Assembly (NCBI GenBank): GCA_020091685.1
Contig: CM034603.1
Span: forward strand, 22,686,595 to 22,750,594
Length of the DNA: 64,000 bases
Direction of reading: 5' to 3'
Source: Lutjanus erythropterus
Taxonomy: Eukaryota > Chordata > Actinopteri > Lutjaniformes > Lutjanidae
Of this stretch, positions 35,961 to 46,826 are shown piece after piece. The notes under the pieces are model-generated. The model did not search any database. It worked only from the letters and a program-made list of their open reading frames with translations, and had not been told where the DNA came from. Position 1 is the stretch's first letter. Each line of letters opens with the position of its first letter. Made by a program: the position numbers and the translations under genes.

Positions 35961-36183
35961 AAGGTGGTGGTCTGCAACCTGCGGCTCGAGAGTGACATGT
36001 GGCTCTTCTGCCCGCCTCCAGTGGCTCCTTGAGGCTTTGATAAAAAAGTATGTGGAAATGAAAAAAGGTTATTTCATTTCAATTTATTATTTATTAGTTG
36101 CGGCTCCAGACAGATTGCTTTTTTCTTTTTCTTTTTTTTGACGAAAATGGCTCTTTTGATAGTTAATGTTGCTGGCTCCTGTT
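35961..36183 (+). mobile_element. F5 'AACCTGCGGCTC' hAT-type element, short copy
   Basis: 'GGTCTGCAACCTGCGGCTCG' at the left and 'ATGGCTCTTTTGATAGTTAA' at the right resemble the common fish element with CAGGGGT-type ends. It is related to 46104-46515. Confidence 0.6.
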
Positions 36184-37415
36184 CTAAGGTAAGGAAAACA
36201 CAGTTCTGGTTTTCAGGTGATTCTACACCAATAAAAACATACTTATAAATATTATATTAAGTTTCTGCCATATTCTGTCAATAGATTCTGTGAATGTTAC
36301 ACACTGACTTTTAAGTCAAAGTACAGAAGCATATCAGCAAATTGTACCTTAAACGTTTAAATGTAAAAGACTAGTTATACCAAATGGAAGCTTTCATAAT
36401 GTATATACCATCTACTGCTGGATTATTGTCATGTGGTTGGTTGAGATGGAGCTGATTTTATCCACTTTATAAAAAGTTTCACTGTTAAATCTGTAAGAAC
36501 TTCAACATATATGTCAAAAATTGTCCTAAATCCTTATTTTTCTCATTTTTAAATTCCAGTATTTCATTTAAACCAAATTGTTTGAACTATGCATATTGTT
36601 TCAATATACAAGAAAGAATAAGGTGTCATCGCTGAGAAGGACACGGCAGACGCTCAAGTCGCAGCAAAATGAATGTCTGTGACTCATCTGGGAGGTTTGG
36701 AGGCTGCTGCTGCCTGCAGAGACCAGCAGAGGGGGCAGTCACCTCACACAGCTGTCATGGGGCACCCACATGAAACCAGAGGAGCTCCTGCTCACATCTT
36801 TAAAAAAAAGGCTCCGAGGAGCTTCTCTGACTAATGCTCTGGTCTGGAGAAACCCTCCAAACACTCACGGCGGTTTTTACTGCGTAACGGCACATTAATC
36901 AGCCAGATCACAGCAGCAGGAGGTTCGTTTATTTTCAAGTGTTTCCAATAACAGCAGAGCAGTCTCACGCAGACTGGAAAGTGTTTACTGTGCAAACAAA
37001 CAATCCAGCTCATTCATTTAAATTTAACTTCCCACAGTGTTTGTCAGAAGTCTGGTTAGCCAATAACATATTTCTCATAATCCAAAATCTCACTTTTTGT
37101 TGTTGAATGTGCTTGTTGGCGGATCCAAATGGCTTTTTAACCTCAGTAAGATAAAGAGAATCCCTTTGTTTTTGAAGTGGATGAGACTCTGCAGGGGGCA
37201 ACAATAAGCAGGAAACACCCTTTTTATCTCAGACCTATAAAAACGTCACCACTGCAAATCTCTTTTTAAGTGCTCTTTAACCTAAATAACAACAGTTAAA
37301 AACTTCCCCAAGCTTTATCAACAATAAATTTCTTGATAACATGAGCATTAGTCCAAAATACAAGCAGACTAAGAATGAACCTGAATTCCTGCACACTGAT
37401 GATCTGATTTATAGT
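36184..37415. other. Unassigned sequence
   Basis: No repeat or exon was recognised. The part at about 36600-37010 is more GC-balanced and lacks repeat words. Confidence 0.35.
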
Positions 37416-37419
37416 TGGT

Positions 37420-37768
37420 TTTTTTTTTGTGTATTTAATAACAATGATTTCTTGAGTGGAGGACATTAAGTTGTTTCAGAGCGAAATAGCCAATAATTCT
37501 TTGAGTCCAGCTTCTCAAATGTGAGGATTTGTTGCTTTGCTCTCTGTTATACCTTTTCAAATTGGGTATCTTTGGGTTGTGGACTGTTAGGTGCACTACA
37601 TAAGACATTTATAAGACATCACATTGGGCTCTGGGAAGATGCGATGGCATGGATGATTTTTTTTTTAACTATTTTCTGACATTTTATAGACTAAATGAGC
37701 AATCAGTTTAAAATAAGCGACTAATGAACAAATAATGAAAATATGATTGTTACTTGCAGCCCAACATA
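37420..37768 (+). mobile_element. F3 'AATCGATTAAT' repeat, degraded copy
   Basis: 'CCAGCTTCTCAAATGTGAGG', 'GGTATCTTTGGGTTGTGGAC', 'CATTTTATAGACTAAATGAG' and terminal 'GTTACTTGCAGCCCAAC' match the other copies. Confidence 0.7.
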
Positions 37769-38860
37769 ATTTATTAATACTACAATTACTTTATTCCAAA
37801 GGAGCTAAATCTTAAAAATACTGTATGCATATTGCATTTTATGCAATTATCGCATCAATATAACAAACTACCTCCATTTTTCAGGGCTTAATTTTGCTGA
37901 AATAGCCAAAAGGACGTTTCAGTCTAGTTATTTTTATCCATGACCAGTTTCTAAAATGCTCAGAAGTTCCATTTTCTGATGAAGGTCATGATGAATTCTG
38001 ATGAATATTACATTTTTTCGTGACACTCAGCATGACTTTCAAACTATATTCACCGTCATTCTCAAATTAGTAAAAATGACATGCCATGTCTGGTTACACT
38101 TTCCAAATAAAGGTCTTGGACAAGATTAGGTACCAAAACTAAGGCTAGGAAAAGATCATGGTTTGGGTTAAAATAAGTGTGATATTTACATAAGATCAAG
38201 TGTGTAACATAATATAGCATAGCATAGCATAGCATAATGTAACATAAGATAATATAATGTAACATAAATGCAGTGTTTCCCACAGAATGACATCCTAACT
38301 TTGGCGGGTACATTTGTCTATTGTCGCCTCTATTTTTAGTAGGTTATTTCTTATTTCACCATTTTAATTTTTACTTAATTGTCTGTTATTGTCTTTACTC
38401 ACAAACTATTTTAATCTGCTCCCCACACTCACACATCTCTAATTTCTTACTGCACACACACCAGGGCTTGACACACCTCCATTTCTCTCTTCACCAGCTG
38501 GATGTTTTATAAAGTCTCCCAAAAAAATACAACTTTTAGAATTTTTCAACCCCCGATTCTGTTTTCCCAGCAACAGGTGGGCCGTGTGTTGTCCAGAGCA
38601 AATAAATGAATATACAGGAAACACTGCAACGTAAGGCTGGAGATATAGGCTACTTGAAGGTGGACACAACCATCACTCCAAATGGACACAGGATTCGTGG
38701 GGCAGCCATGATGTGTACGAATGCGTACGGGGTGTGCATGCAACTGCATCATTAAAAGCAAGAATATCTCTGGCCTGATGAAGCATAGCAGAATGGAACG
38801 CATCCTATCAACTATATTTGACAACTATACTATGTCAACTTAAAACATAAGTTTAGAAGA
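37769..38860. other. Unassigned, with TAGCA simple repeat
   Basis: 'AAGGCTAGGAAAAGATCATG' then 'GTTTGGGTTAAAATAAGTG' (38140-38180) resembles a common fish repeat, also hinted at near 51880. A TAGCA pentanucleotide run sits at 38214-38236. No exon was recognised. Confidence 0.35.
38214..38236 (+). repeat. ATAGC pentanucleotide repeat
   Basis: Four to five perfect AGCAT units followed by degenerate AACATAAGATAATAT words to about 38270. Confidence 0.85.
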
Positions 38861-38863
38861 GTT

Positions 38864-38910
38864 TGGGTGGTCTGGTAGCTCAGTTGGAAGAGTGCACACC
38901 CCATGTCCTG
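38864..38910 (+). mobile_element. tRNA-derived SINE head fragment
   Basis: 'GGTGGTCTGGTAGCTCAGTT' followed by GGAAGAGTGC fits the A-box region (TRGYNNARNNGG) of a tRNA-derived SINE. No B box or cloverleaf follows, so it is not a tRNA gene. Confidence 0.45.
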
Positions 38911-39680
38911 AACATACACTGACCACAATGCTGTATTTGACACACTGGGAGTGAGAATGCCTCATTTCACTAAATTACATTAGTTCATATTACTTTGAAA
39001 GTCGTGGCGACTCTCGCAAAAAATATATAAGATTCCTGTCCATGTACACAAAACTATAGATTACATGTCAAGACTTTAGTTAATCAGAAAGTGAACTAGA
39101 TCACAATATATATCTATGATATCAAATTAATTATACCAAGATGATCTTGGTGTGATGGTGTGATCCAGCTTTTCTTTTTAGGAATTGTTCACTTCAGTTT
39201 ATAGATCAATGTGTAAGAAAGGTGTTCACACCAGCATTGAGTCTATGCAGTGTCATCCGGAGGAGAGGGAGAACATTGAAATCATTGCTTCATACTGTGC
39301 TGATGAAACTTAAATCACTCCTGACCGTGCATCCTTCCACCAGCACAGTAACAAAATACGCTGATAACCTTGGTGCATGCTACTTCTGTTGTATCACCCT
39401 CATCAGCGGTGACATATGAAAAGAAAATCCTTCAATCCAGGTCAAATGAACACTAATCTGCTCTGTTGGCATGATACTGCATCATTATAGTAGAGAGCAT
39501 CACGGAGAATCTTAATCTGGCCCAAAAAAAGAAAAATCCATTTGTTTGCATGTGGGAGAGACTCAGCAGGGGACAACAATAAGGAGGAAACACCCTTTTT
39601 ACCCACTTATTTTCTCAGAGCTATAAACACCAATACTGCAAATCCCAGTGTTAATCAGTGCATGTGGATGTAAATGTGTA

Positions 39681-39698
39681 TGTGTGTGTGTGTGTGTG
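39681..39698 (+). repeat. TG microsatellite
   Basis: Nine uninterrupted TG units in a longer TG-rich context from about 39665. Confidence 0.95.
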
Positions 39699-39867
39699 AG
39701 ACTGCACACGTGTACTTGTATGCGTGACTGCCACTGGAAAGCAGTCAAAACCCATTTGACTAATGCATATCTGATATCAAATGGAACATAATCCCCACAA
39801 GTATAAAGGATTAAACACTCTACAATATTCACTTCCCCCGTCTGGATCCAGCAAACTTTTGGGACGA

Positions 39868-39894
39868 GGGGGGGGGGGCAAAAAAAAAAAAAAA
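39868..39894 (+). repeat. G11-C-A15 homopolymer pair
   Basis: Eleven G, one C and fifteen A in succession. Confidence 0.9.
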
Positions 39895-40492
39895 CCAGCA
39901 CCATATGTTCACAGAAACAGTTTGGAGAGGCTCTGTGCTCTGCTGCGTAGGATGATGCTTGCGCTCTTGAGAAAGTGAAGAATTTGTCAAAGTAAAAATA
40001 AGGAAAAAGCTGCTTTTTGTGGCACTTTGAGAAGCTGAGAACCCGAGTATCAGTGTGAGCAGAATGAGTCTACCTGTCAGAAACAAAGCATATTGAGATT
40101 TTATGTTTGACTGTAAGTTATTCTGCTGCCATAAAGACTCTCTGCTGTGTGGAGAGATTGACATCAATGTCTGTTTCCTCCTCACAGCTCTTAAAACAAT
40201 TGCTTCTCCCTGGATAGGCCTCTTTGTTTTATTTGATAATACACAGTCCTTTTGTTCCAGAGATGTCGAACTAGGGATATTTTTTCAAGTTGTACTTATT
40301 TGACATCATGTCAGCATGATGATATAAATATTTATGATCCTTAAAGCTTCTATACAATTATGAATTCTAGGTATTTTTATATTAGGAGGTCATCTGTAGT
40401 GACAAACCTCAGCTCTGCGGAGCGTTTTAGCATCTTTCAGCTCATTGTTTTGGTTTTACAGCCAATACTTTACTATTTGGGTTCAGTCTAGG

Positions 40493-40650
40493 GCTGGGCA
40501 ATATTGATTTTGAAAAAATATGCGATTACTTCTACTGATACAGCAATTGTGATATAATTTGTAATATTAGAGGAAATGATAATTTTTACATCATTATTTA
40601 TATTTTCGTGAAAAGTTGAGAAGGAGACCAAATGTTTGACTGACATTTGG
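40493..40650 (+). mobile_element. Fragment of 'CTAGGGCTGGGCAATAT' repeat
   Basis: Left end TCTAGGGCTGGGCAATATTG and alternating TATGCGATT, TGTGATATAATTT words mark a common fish short DNA element; the right end is lost. Confidence 0.5.
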
Positions 40651-41215
40651 ATCTGATGACTTTATAAAAAGTCAGAAAAATCTCACATAAATTTCAAATA
40701 TTTTCCAAAAGGATGAAAGAGGCGGGAACTGAATTGAACTGACAGCACGCCAACATCAGACACACGCCCGTCTACAAACCAATCAATCGCAAGTATGGGG
40801 AGACGCCCCTGATGTAGGTGATGACAACTGGACAGAGGTTATGCCATGTATAGTTCTTAAGTGCACTCACTCACATAATTGCAATGTGAAACCAAACCTA
40901 ACGGGATCAAATGTTAAAAAACGTGAATCTTGGTGAGGACTTCCAGGTGTGAAAAGCCCCTTAAAATTTAAGTTTACGTGAATGGTGACAGCTTTCAGAT
41001 GAAAAAAACAACCGAAACAAACATAAAATGCCTCCATACTGCTCATTTTGTGAAATTCAAGTCTCCTAATGCCTCCACATGCCAAGCTGACTTGAAAGAC
41101 ATTATTTACACCACGTTTTTGGCCTAAATCGTCACGGTAGATCTTTAGCTTGGAGCCAATTTCACGTGTGCATACACACCGTCTGAACTGGGTGTGTATG
41201 GTGTGATGGTTGTGC
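40651..41215. other. Unassigned sequence
   Basis: No exon or repeat was identified. The 116-codon minus-strand frame (40867-41217) has no recognisable domain. Confidence 0.35.
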
Positions 41216-41224
41216 ATTCAGTGA

Positions 41225-41460
41225 ACTGAATGCCAGGGCTTTAGGAGACTTTGATTACAGCAAATGAGCAGTACGAATGCATTTTATTTATTTATTTTTT
41301 TTCAGTTGTCTTTTATCTGCAACACTGTCTTCCTTTTAAACTCCAGCAGTGTTTTGTGAACTAAAAAAAAGATTAAACTTGACCTTCAATCAGCATCAGA
41401 GTGAGCAGATAATGACTGAATTTTCATTTTTGGGTGACCTATCCTTTTCATGATATTTTG
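41225..41460 (-). mobile_element. F15 repeat, inverted copy
   Basis: 'ACTCCAGCAGTGTTTTGTGA', 'GACTGAATTTTCATTTTTGG' then 'GTGACCTATCC' are the reverse complement of the words at 63065-63200. Confidence 0.65.
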
Positions 41461-41755
41461 ACTTGTGTATTGCATGTCAAAAAGCAAAAGTAGCCTTGCT
41501 GCTGGCTCTGTTGTGGGGTTTATTCAAAAGAGGAGAGAAACTTCAGTAGTGTGGAAGGGATTTGAGAAAAAGGTCAGACCTACAATAAACTATAGTCATT
41601 TGTAAGCAGTGTAACAGCAGAAACGATTAACATATCATATTAGTGTTACTTCCTCGAGCAAAAGCATCCAGTTGAGTACGTCAAGAGCCAGAAATTACAA
41701 CAGCACAACAGCTGATATGAGGTCCAAACAATCAAACATGATGCATGATCATGAT

Positions 41756-42085
41756 TAGAGCTGCATCACTTAGTCCAACTATCATTAAGTCAATCAACAG
41801 AAATGTACTCTGCAACTGTTTTGGAAAGTGATTGTCTTTTTTTTTTTTTTTTAACAAAAACTGACAAACATTTGCTGTTTCCAGCTTCTCAAATGATTTC
41901 TTTATCATACATGACAGTAAAATTAACATTTTTCAGTTTTGGACTGACGGTCAGACAAAACAACATTGGAAGATGCCACCTTTGAAATTATAAGTGGCAC
42001 TTTTAACTACTTGCTGACATTTTAGGAACAAAAAGAATATTCAACATTTTTCGATAATAATGATCGTTTTTTAGAGCTGTAATGA
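41756..42085 (+). mobile_element. F3 'AATCGATTAAT' repeat, degraded copy
   Basis: Left end TAGAGCTGCATCACTTAGTC, then 'CCAGCTTCTCAAATGATTTC', 'TTTTGGACTGACGGTCAGAC' and 'ACTTGCTGACATTTTAGGAA', ending near 'AATAATGATCG'. Confidence 0.65.
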
Positions 42086-42160
42086 TTCATTGATTTATTG
42101 ATTATTAACTGATTATTAAAGTAATTACCAACTATTTTGGCTGATTTGAGTTTTTGGCTG
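42074..42160 (+). mobile_element. F3 repeat, 5' end of an adjacent copy
   Basis: 'TAGAGCTGTAATGATTCATT', 'GATTTATTGATTATTAACTG' starts a new copy directly after the previous one. Confidence 0.5.
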
Positions 42161-43820
42161 ATTTGACTCTTAAATGCAAATATTTTCTTCTTCTTTTTAA
42201 ATTTTTTCTTCTTTTGGGCTTCATGAGTTAACAAGAATTGATGTGGTCAAATAATAACAATCACAGTACCAGACGACGACATTTTGACTTTAAAAAGATA
42301 TCGTCACAGGTTTGTTTTGCTGGAAAAAGAGATTGTAAAACTTTAAACACAGTTCGTTTGACATTGTACTGAACCTCAGTTGTCTTTTTATTGTTTTTCC
42401 TTACTATAGTGCGATTCAGTGTTGCTGTTTCTAATCACTTTTTTTATGTTGAGTTGTTTTATGTTTGGTTGTTGAACTTTGGTAAAACTAATAAACTGTA
42501 AATCAAGCAATAAAGAAATGAATAAACACATTGTGAAGACAGGGACAGCCTGGCTATAAAGATAGAGTAGCTCCATGTATCACACCACCTGCTCCACTCA
42601 CTTGTCTTTTATGGGCAAATGGAGACTGAGGATGTTCCCTCTGCTATTATATCTATAACTTGTATTGTCGAGGGTTATATTTGAGAGAAAATCAAGCCAG
42701 TATGTCCCGCGGCATTCAGCCAATCACAGAAAATGACTTCTGCCACTCACTTATGACACTTTAGCTTTATCCTACTGTAATATCTGAGTTTTTAAGTGCT
42801 GGCTCTTATGGTCGCAGATGGCCAGCGGGCAGAGGAGACTGCACTGCCGGCCAAGGACAAACTGTATAGTCATGAATCTGCTGCTCGCCATTCACCGCAG
42901 ATGTCCGAACTTAAAGTGAGGGCTGCAGACATTCGGTTTGCAAGAGAAACTTACGTGCAAAAATGCAATTAAATGCAACAGCAAATGCAATCAAGAGCAG
43001 ATGCTGCATGTCCAGATTTGAATTACGATGGAGGACTTTACAGCAGAATAGCAATTATTCTCCCTGTCTCTTTGTGTTTGAAGGGCAAAGGCAGGGGGGA
43101 ATCTGGCTGTTGAGAAAAACATCGACCAGAGAAAATCCATTTCAATTTGCCAAATGCCAGTGCAGGATTACTGACATTTAGCAACTGATATTTTCCCTGA
43201 AACTCAATAGTATCTCTCCATAACTCTATAATAGAGCCTCTCATTGATAGTGATTACACACAGCATGACTGCTCACACAGAGATATCTGAGTATATATAT
43301 CCCCAATGCAACACATGTGAGAATCTGAAAGGATTAGACCAACAGACAGATGCTGTATATCATCTGCAGGACAGGGGAACAAACAGCGTCACCAATTTCC
43401 TCCTCCACTCGACTAAACAGACGTCCAGCCTCCGCAGACATTTTCTTAAAGGTGTTATTTGTTAAAGAAATGTGTCTGACAAGGAAACTTCTCCTCAAGG
43501 CTGCCAGAGAGACAGAACGCAGCAACGCACACTGAATTTTCAAGTGGCTCAGCAATAAAAGAAATTTGTCCTGTTTGCAGCTCAGCCCTGAGGGATGATG
43601 ACTAAGATACCTTGAGGTTAGAAATGCATTGTTCTATCCGGCGAGGTTATTTGCATCTCCTTCAACTAGTTTAAGTTTTAAGAGAAGCTTGTACAACAAA
43701 AAACATCACTCAGCCTTTTCATCCAGCAGAAGAGGAAGAAGAAAAAGATAAACGGTGCAAAAACTTTCCAGATTCTCGTACCGGACTAGAGTTGAAACAG
43801 TTGAGTAATTGATTTTTCTC
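42161..43820. other. Repeat-poor block
   Basis: About 1.6 kb with little sign of dispersed repeats. 42790-43250 is GC-balanced with runs such as 'AAATGCAATTAAATGCAACA' and no coding frame; it is a candidate conserved non-coding element. The opposed open frames at 43244-43555 are mutual shadows. Confidence 0.4.
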
Positions 43821-43827
43821 TCTTACG

Positions 43828-44170
43828 CAGGGATGGGAATTAAGAACAAAACTGCCTGATCCAATCAGAATCTTACGCCCGTAAGCTTATCCGTTCTTTT
43901 TATCAATGCCGGCATGTTTTTCAGTTGCTGAAAAACACTGACGTCAAAGTCGTGTCTACGCTGCTGGAAACTTCAACAAGAGGGAATCACAACGGAGAGC
44001 CTTTCTCAAAAAAGTTTGTTTAGATTGAGAGAAAATAAAACAGCTGCATTGACACTGAAAACCTCTGCAGGCCTACTTTTTTTGCACACAGAAAATTGTT
44101 TAGGAATTGATAAAGAACTGGACCGACAAGCAGAATCGATAATGGCATTGGTACTAATAAAATCTCAAAG
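43828..44170 (+). mobile_element. Degraded 'GGGATGGGAATT' short element
   Basis: Left 'CAGGGATGGGAATTAAGAAC' and the inner 'AATTGATAAAGAACTGGACC', 'GCAGAATCGATAATGGC' follow the layout of a common fish hAT-like element with mirrored GAACCGGT-type arms. The right terminus is decayed. Confidence 0.5.
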
Positions 44171-45150
44171 AAAGATAGGATGGCATTAGTTAACATTAAT
44201 AAATTAATTATTCAAGTGGTCAGACAGAAAACCAGACCTCTTCTCCTCCTCTTGGCTTTGTTTTCAGGCTTTAGAAAACCTAGATTACAACAAGAGACTT
44301 TGTCCAACCACAGGTTGATAGTTGGTTGTTGAGTCTCGTTCCCAAAATGCCACAGTATTTCGTGACCTGTGACTCAATCTGTCTGCAAAATCAGTTACTG
44401 GATCTTTAATATTTTTGGGTTTTAGACTGATGGCTAAAGCCACAGGAAAACAGTGTTTTGTTTTTTGATTAATTTTGTAATGTTTTAAATGATAAATCAA
44501 TGAATTCAGAAAATAACTGGCAGATTAATTAGTAATGAAAATAACTGTTAGTTACACCCCATTCTGGAGTGATGATTAATAATGATTCTCAGTAAATCAA
44601 AAACCTTCTCTAAATGTCTGTCAGGATGAGATTACATGTCAATCAGGGACAAACAGAAGAAGACGGACATGGAGGAATTTGCTCTTATCTTCCTGAGCTG
44701 CACAACAAATAGATAATGTTGGACCAGATAAAGGATACGCTGCATGTAGGATATATTTTTAAGTCAGGTCTCACTTTAAAATTTATGGTCTGAGCTTTTA
44801 TTGAGGGAGAGAAAATCTGAGTCAACTGAATCCTCTTTGTTCACAGCAGCAGACATTTCTCTGAGATTTCTGACCATGAAAACATTCAAATGATTTCCTA
44901 GCACAGCTTTTTATTTTTCATTAATCCTCTTAGACAGTGAAGGTTGCGAAGGAGAGTTTGAACAAAAGCATTGTGAAACTTTCACACAATAAACTAACCA
45001 GCCAGGTGAATCGAAGGCCACCAAACCACACCGCTATGTGGTACAAAAGCAGGTGTTGATGCTGGAAAATGACAATTAAGCTTGCGGAGCTGATTCTGTG
45101 AAAGCCTGTGATGCTGCTGCAAAACTGAGGGACGGGAGAGTGTGACATTA
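44171..45150. other. Unassigned, with F3-like traces
   Basis: 44480-44560 has 'AATAACTGGCAGATTAATTA' and 'AAAATAACTGTTAGTTACAC', probably the worn right end of an F3 repeat. Nothing else was recognised. Confidence 0.4.
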
Positions 45151-45154
45151 ATGA

Positions 45155-45295
45155 GTGTCATTTCATTTCATTCATTTTCTGTAACCGCTTATTCCGTAAG
45201 GGTCGCGGGTTGCTGGAGCCTATCCCAGCTGAAATTGGGCGAGAGGCGGGGTACACCCTGGATAAGTCGCCAGTTCATCGCAGGGCTACATTAAT
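45155..45295 (+). mobile_element. F9 LINE-related 3' repeat
   Basis: 'TTTTCTGTAACCGCTTATTC', 'GCTGGAGCCTATCCCAGCTG' and 'GGCGAGAGGCGGGGTACACC' form the familiar fish repeat generally attributed to LINE 3' ends. An inverted copy is at 63345-63530. Confidence 0.8.
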
Positions 45296-45391
45296 GAGTG
45301 TGTGGGAGTTAAAGGTAAAGTTTGGATTATCTGAAGGGGGGCTGTATGAGGTACGACTATCAATAGTCAGTTGATTATCAACAGTAGATGG

Positions 45392-45722
45392 TAGGGCTGC
45401 AAAATCAGTCAAAATATTGAAATCATAGTGTGGCAAATCAAATCACAGAAGCTGCACCTTTTTGATGAAGGAAAAATGTGCGACAAAACAAAATTCTAAT
45501 CAAGTACTGTAGTGCTGCAGAGACGCCCTGATTTACAAATCTTGTTCTCCAGATGTAGGAAAACATGTTTGTTCGTTACAGACCTCAACAGATGTCACAT
45601 CATCAGGATTTTGAAACTTTTTTTGTTGCAAAAATAAATGAATGAATCATGCTGCAATCACAATATCTGTCAAAATGATCACAATAAGATTTGGTTTTTT
45701 TTAATCATACAGCACAAACCTC
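45392..45722 (+). mobile_element. F2 element nested in F1
   Basis: Starts TAGGGCTGCAAAATCAG and shares 'GCGACAAAACAAAATTC', 'TGTAGTGCTGCAGAGACGCC' and 'GAAAACATGTTTGTTCG' with 56169-56516. Flanks GTAGATGG and ATAGACGG agree at 6 of 8 positions, and removing the insert plus one flank restores the F1 reading 'CAGTAGATGGCAGTCGGCAC'. Confidence 0.8.
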
Positions 45723-46103
45723 ATAGACGGCAGTCGGCACACCCCAGTTTGAAGATGTAGAGATGAGGACCAGCACAGAAGTTAATTTAAAAAAAAGGGC
45801 CATACAAAAATATCAATATCCGTTTAAGTGTATGCTATATTTTGAATATTTTCACTGCTTTAACTTGTTGTCAGACAGCCTTTTCTGACAGGAATCTGTC
45901 ATTATATGAACTAAATATCATTCTCTTCAAAGCCACTAGACTCCTTTGATAAAGTCATTTTACCTTGCAGGACATGGGAGCTGCTGGTTTACCACTGCCT
46001 TGATCTGGTAGTTTCTTTGTGTGATTGTGTGACTTCAGTGTTTTAAAAGGTTAGTTTGGATTTGGTTTAATGACTGATTTTGCCAAAAGAGTTCAAAATT
46101 GGT

Positions 46104-46515
46104 TTGGAGCTGGGGTCAACAACCTGCAGCTCTGGAGCCACATGCGGCTCTTTCGTTCCTCTTCAGTGGCTCCCTGTGGCAAAAAAAAAGACACAGAAAT
46201 GAAATTTTCATTTCTATAACATAATTAATTTCTCATTGCAGTATGTCTAAAGTGATTCTTATGTTCTCCAATTGAAAAAATATGTAGCCTATACACAGAA
46301 TAAAAAAAGTGTTGAGGTATTTCGTCAATTAAAATTTGCATCACAGCCTTAGTCTTGATGCCTTTTTCTCCAAATTTTACAGGCGGCTAGTCTTAAGCCT
46401 CTCTAGGCTAGTTATGGATGCCAAATCCAAAATAGAAAGGTCTCAGTGGAAAATAGAGAATTTAATAGTTTTCTTTTTTTGCCCAAAATCACTCTTTTGA
46501 TGCTAAAGGTTACAG
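46104..46515 (+). mobile_element. F5 hAT-type element nested in F1
   Basis: Left 'CTGGGGTCAACAACCTGCAG' then 'GAGCCACATGCGGCTCTTTC'; right 'CTCTTTTGATGCTAAAGGTT' 'ACAGACC'. These resemble the CAGGGGTC-ended fish element. The F1 arm resumes right after it with 'TTTGCAGAGAGCAATATTTG'. Confidence 0.7.
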
Positions 46516-46826
46516 ACCTCTTGTTTGCAGAGAGCAATATTTGCCTTACATGACAGCAATTTCCGCTTCGAAAAGTATGTCTGACAGCAAGCTGTGAAAA
46601 TATTCTAAATACGGTGTACACTTACAGTGATATTCATCTTTTTTAGGTAGGCTAGCTGAAATATTTTTGCTGCTCACTCTGTCCACAGCAGTACACTGCA
46701 TAGCTTCCATGCTGGTACTCCTCTCTGTTTCTCCAAACCGGGGTTGTGTGGGCTGCCATCTACTGTAGGTAATACACAGACTGGATAAAACAACCCCCCA
46801 TAAAAAAGTCAGAATTATCCCTTTAA

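Larger units (their letters stand above)
38911..40490. other. Unassigned sequence with simple repeats
   Basis: Contains the TG run at 39681-39698 and the G11-C-A15 tract at 39868-39894. No dispersed element or exon was recognised. The open frames at 39599-40185 depend on these low-complexity runs. Confidence 0.4.
45309..46826. mobile_element. F1 foldback element with TTAA ends, carrying two insertions
   Basis: The left arm starts TTAAAGGTAAAGTTTGG (45309) and the right arm ends CAGAATTATCCCTTTAA (46826), in mirror-image order: 'GTACGACTATCAATAGTCAG' left, 'CTACTGTAGGTAATACACAG' right. The left arm is interrupted at 45392-45722 and the right arm at about 46104-46515, where sequences from other families sit. 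TTAA at both outer edges suggests a piggyBac-type target. No transposase is present. Confidence 0.75.

Noticed and set aside
38060-38085. Minus-strand ATGGCATGT (Met-Ala-Cys), considered as the first st6galnac3 exon
   Set aside because: The next codons are His-Phe-Tyr-stop, and there is no donor site at the right distance.
38864-38940. Possible tRNA gene
   Set aside because: Only an A-box-like start is present; no anticodon arm, B box or acceptor stem pairing.
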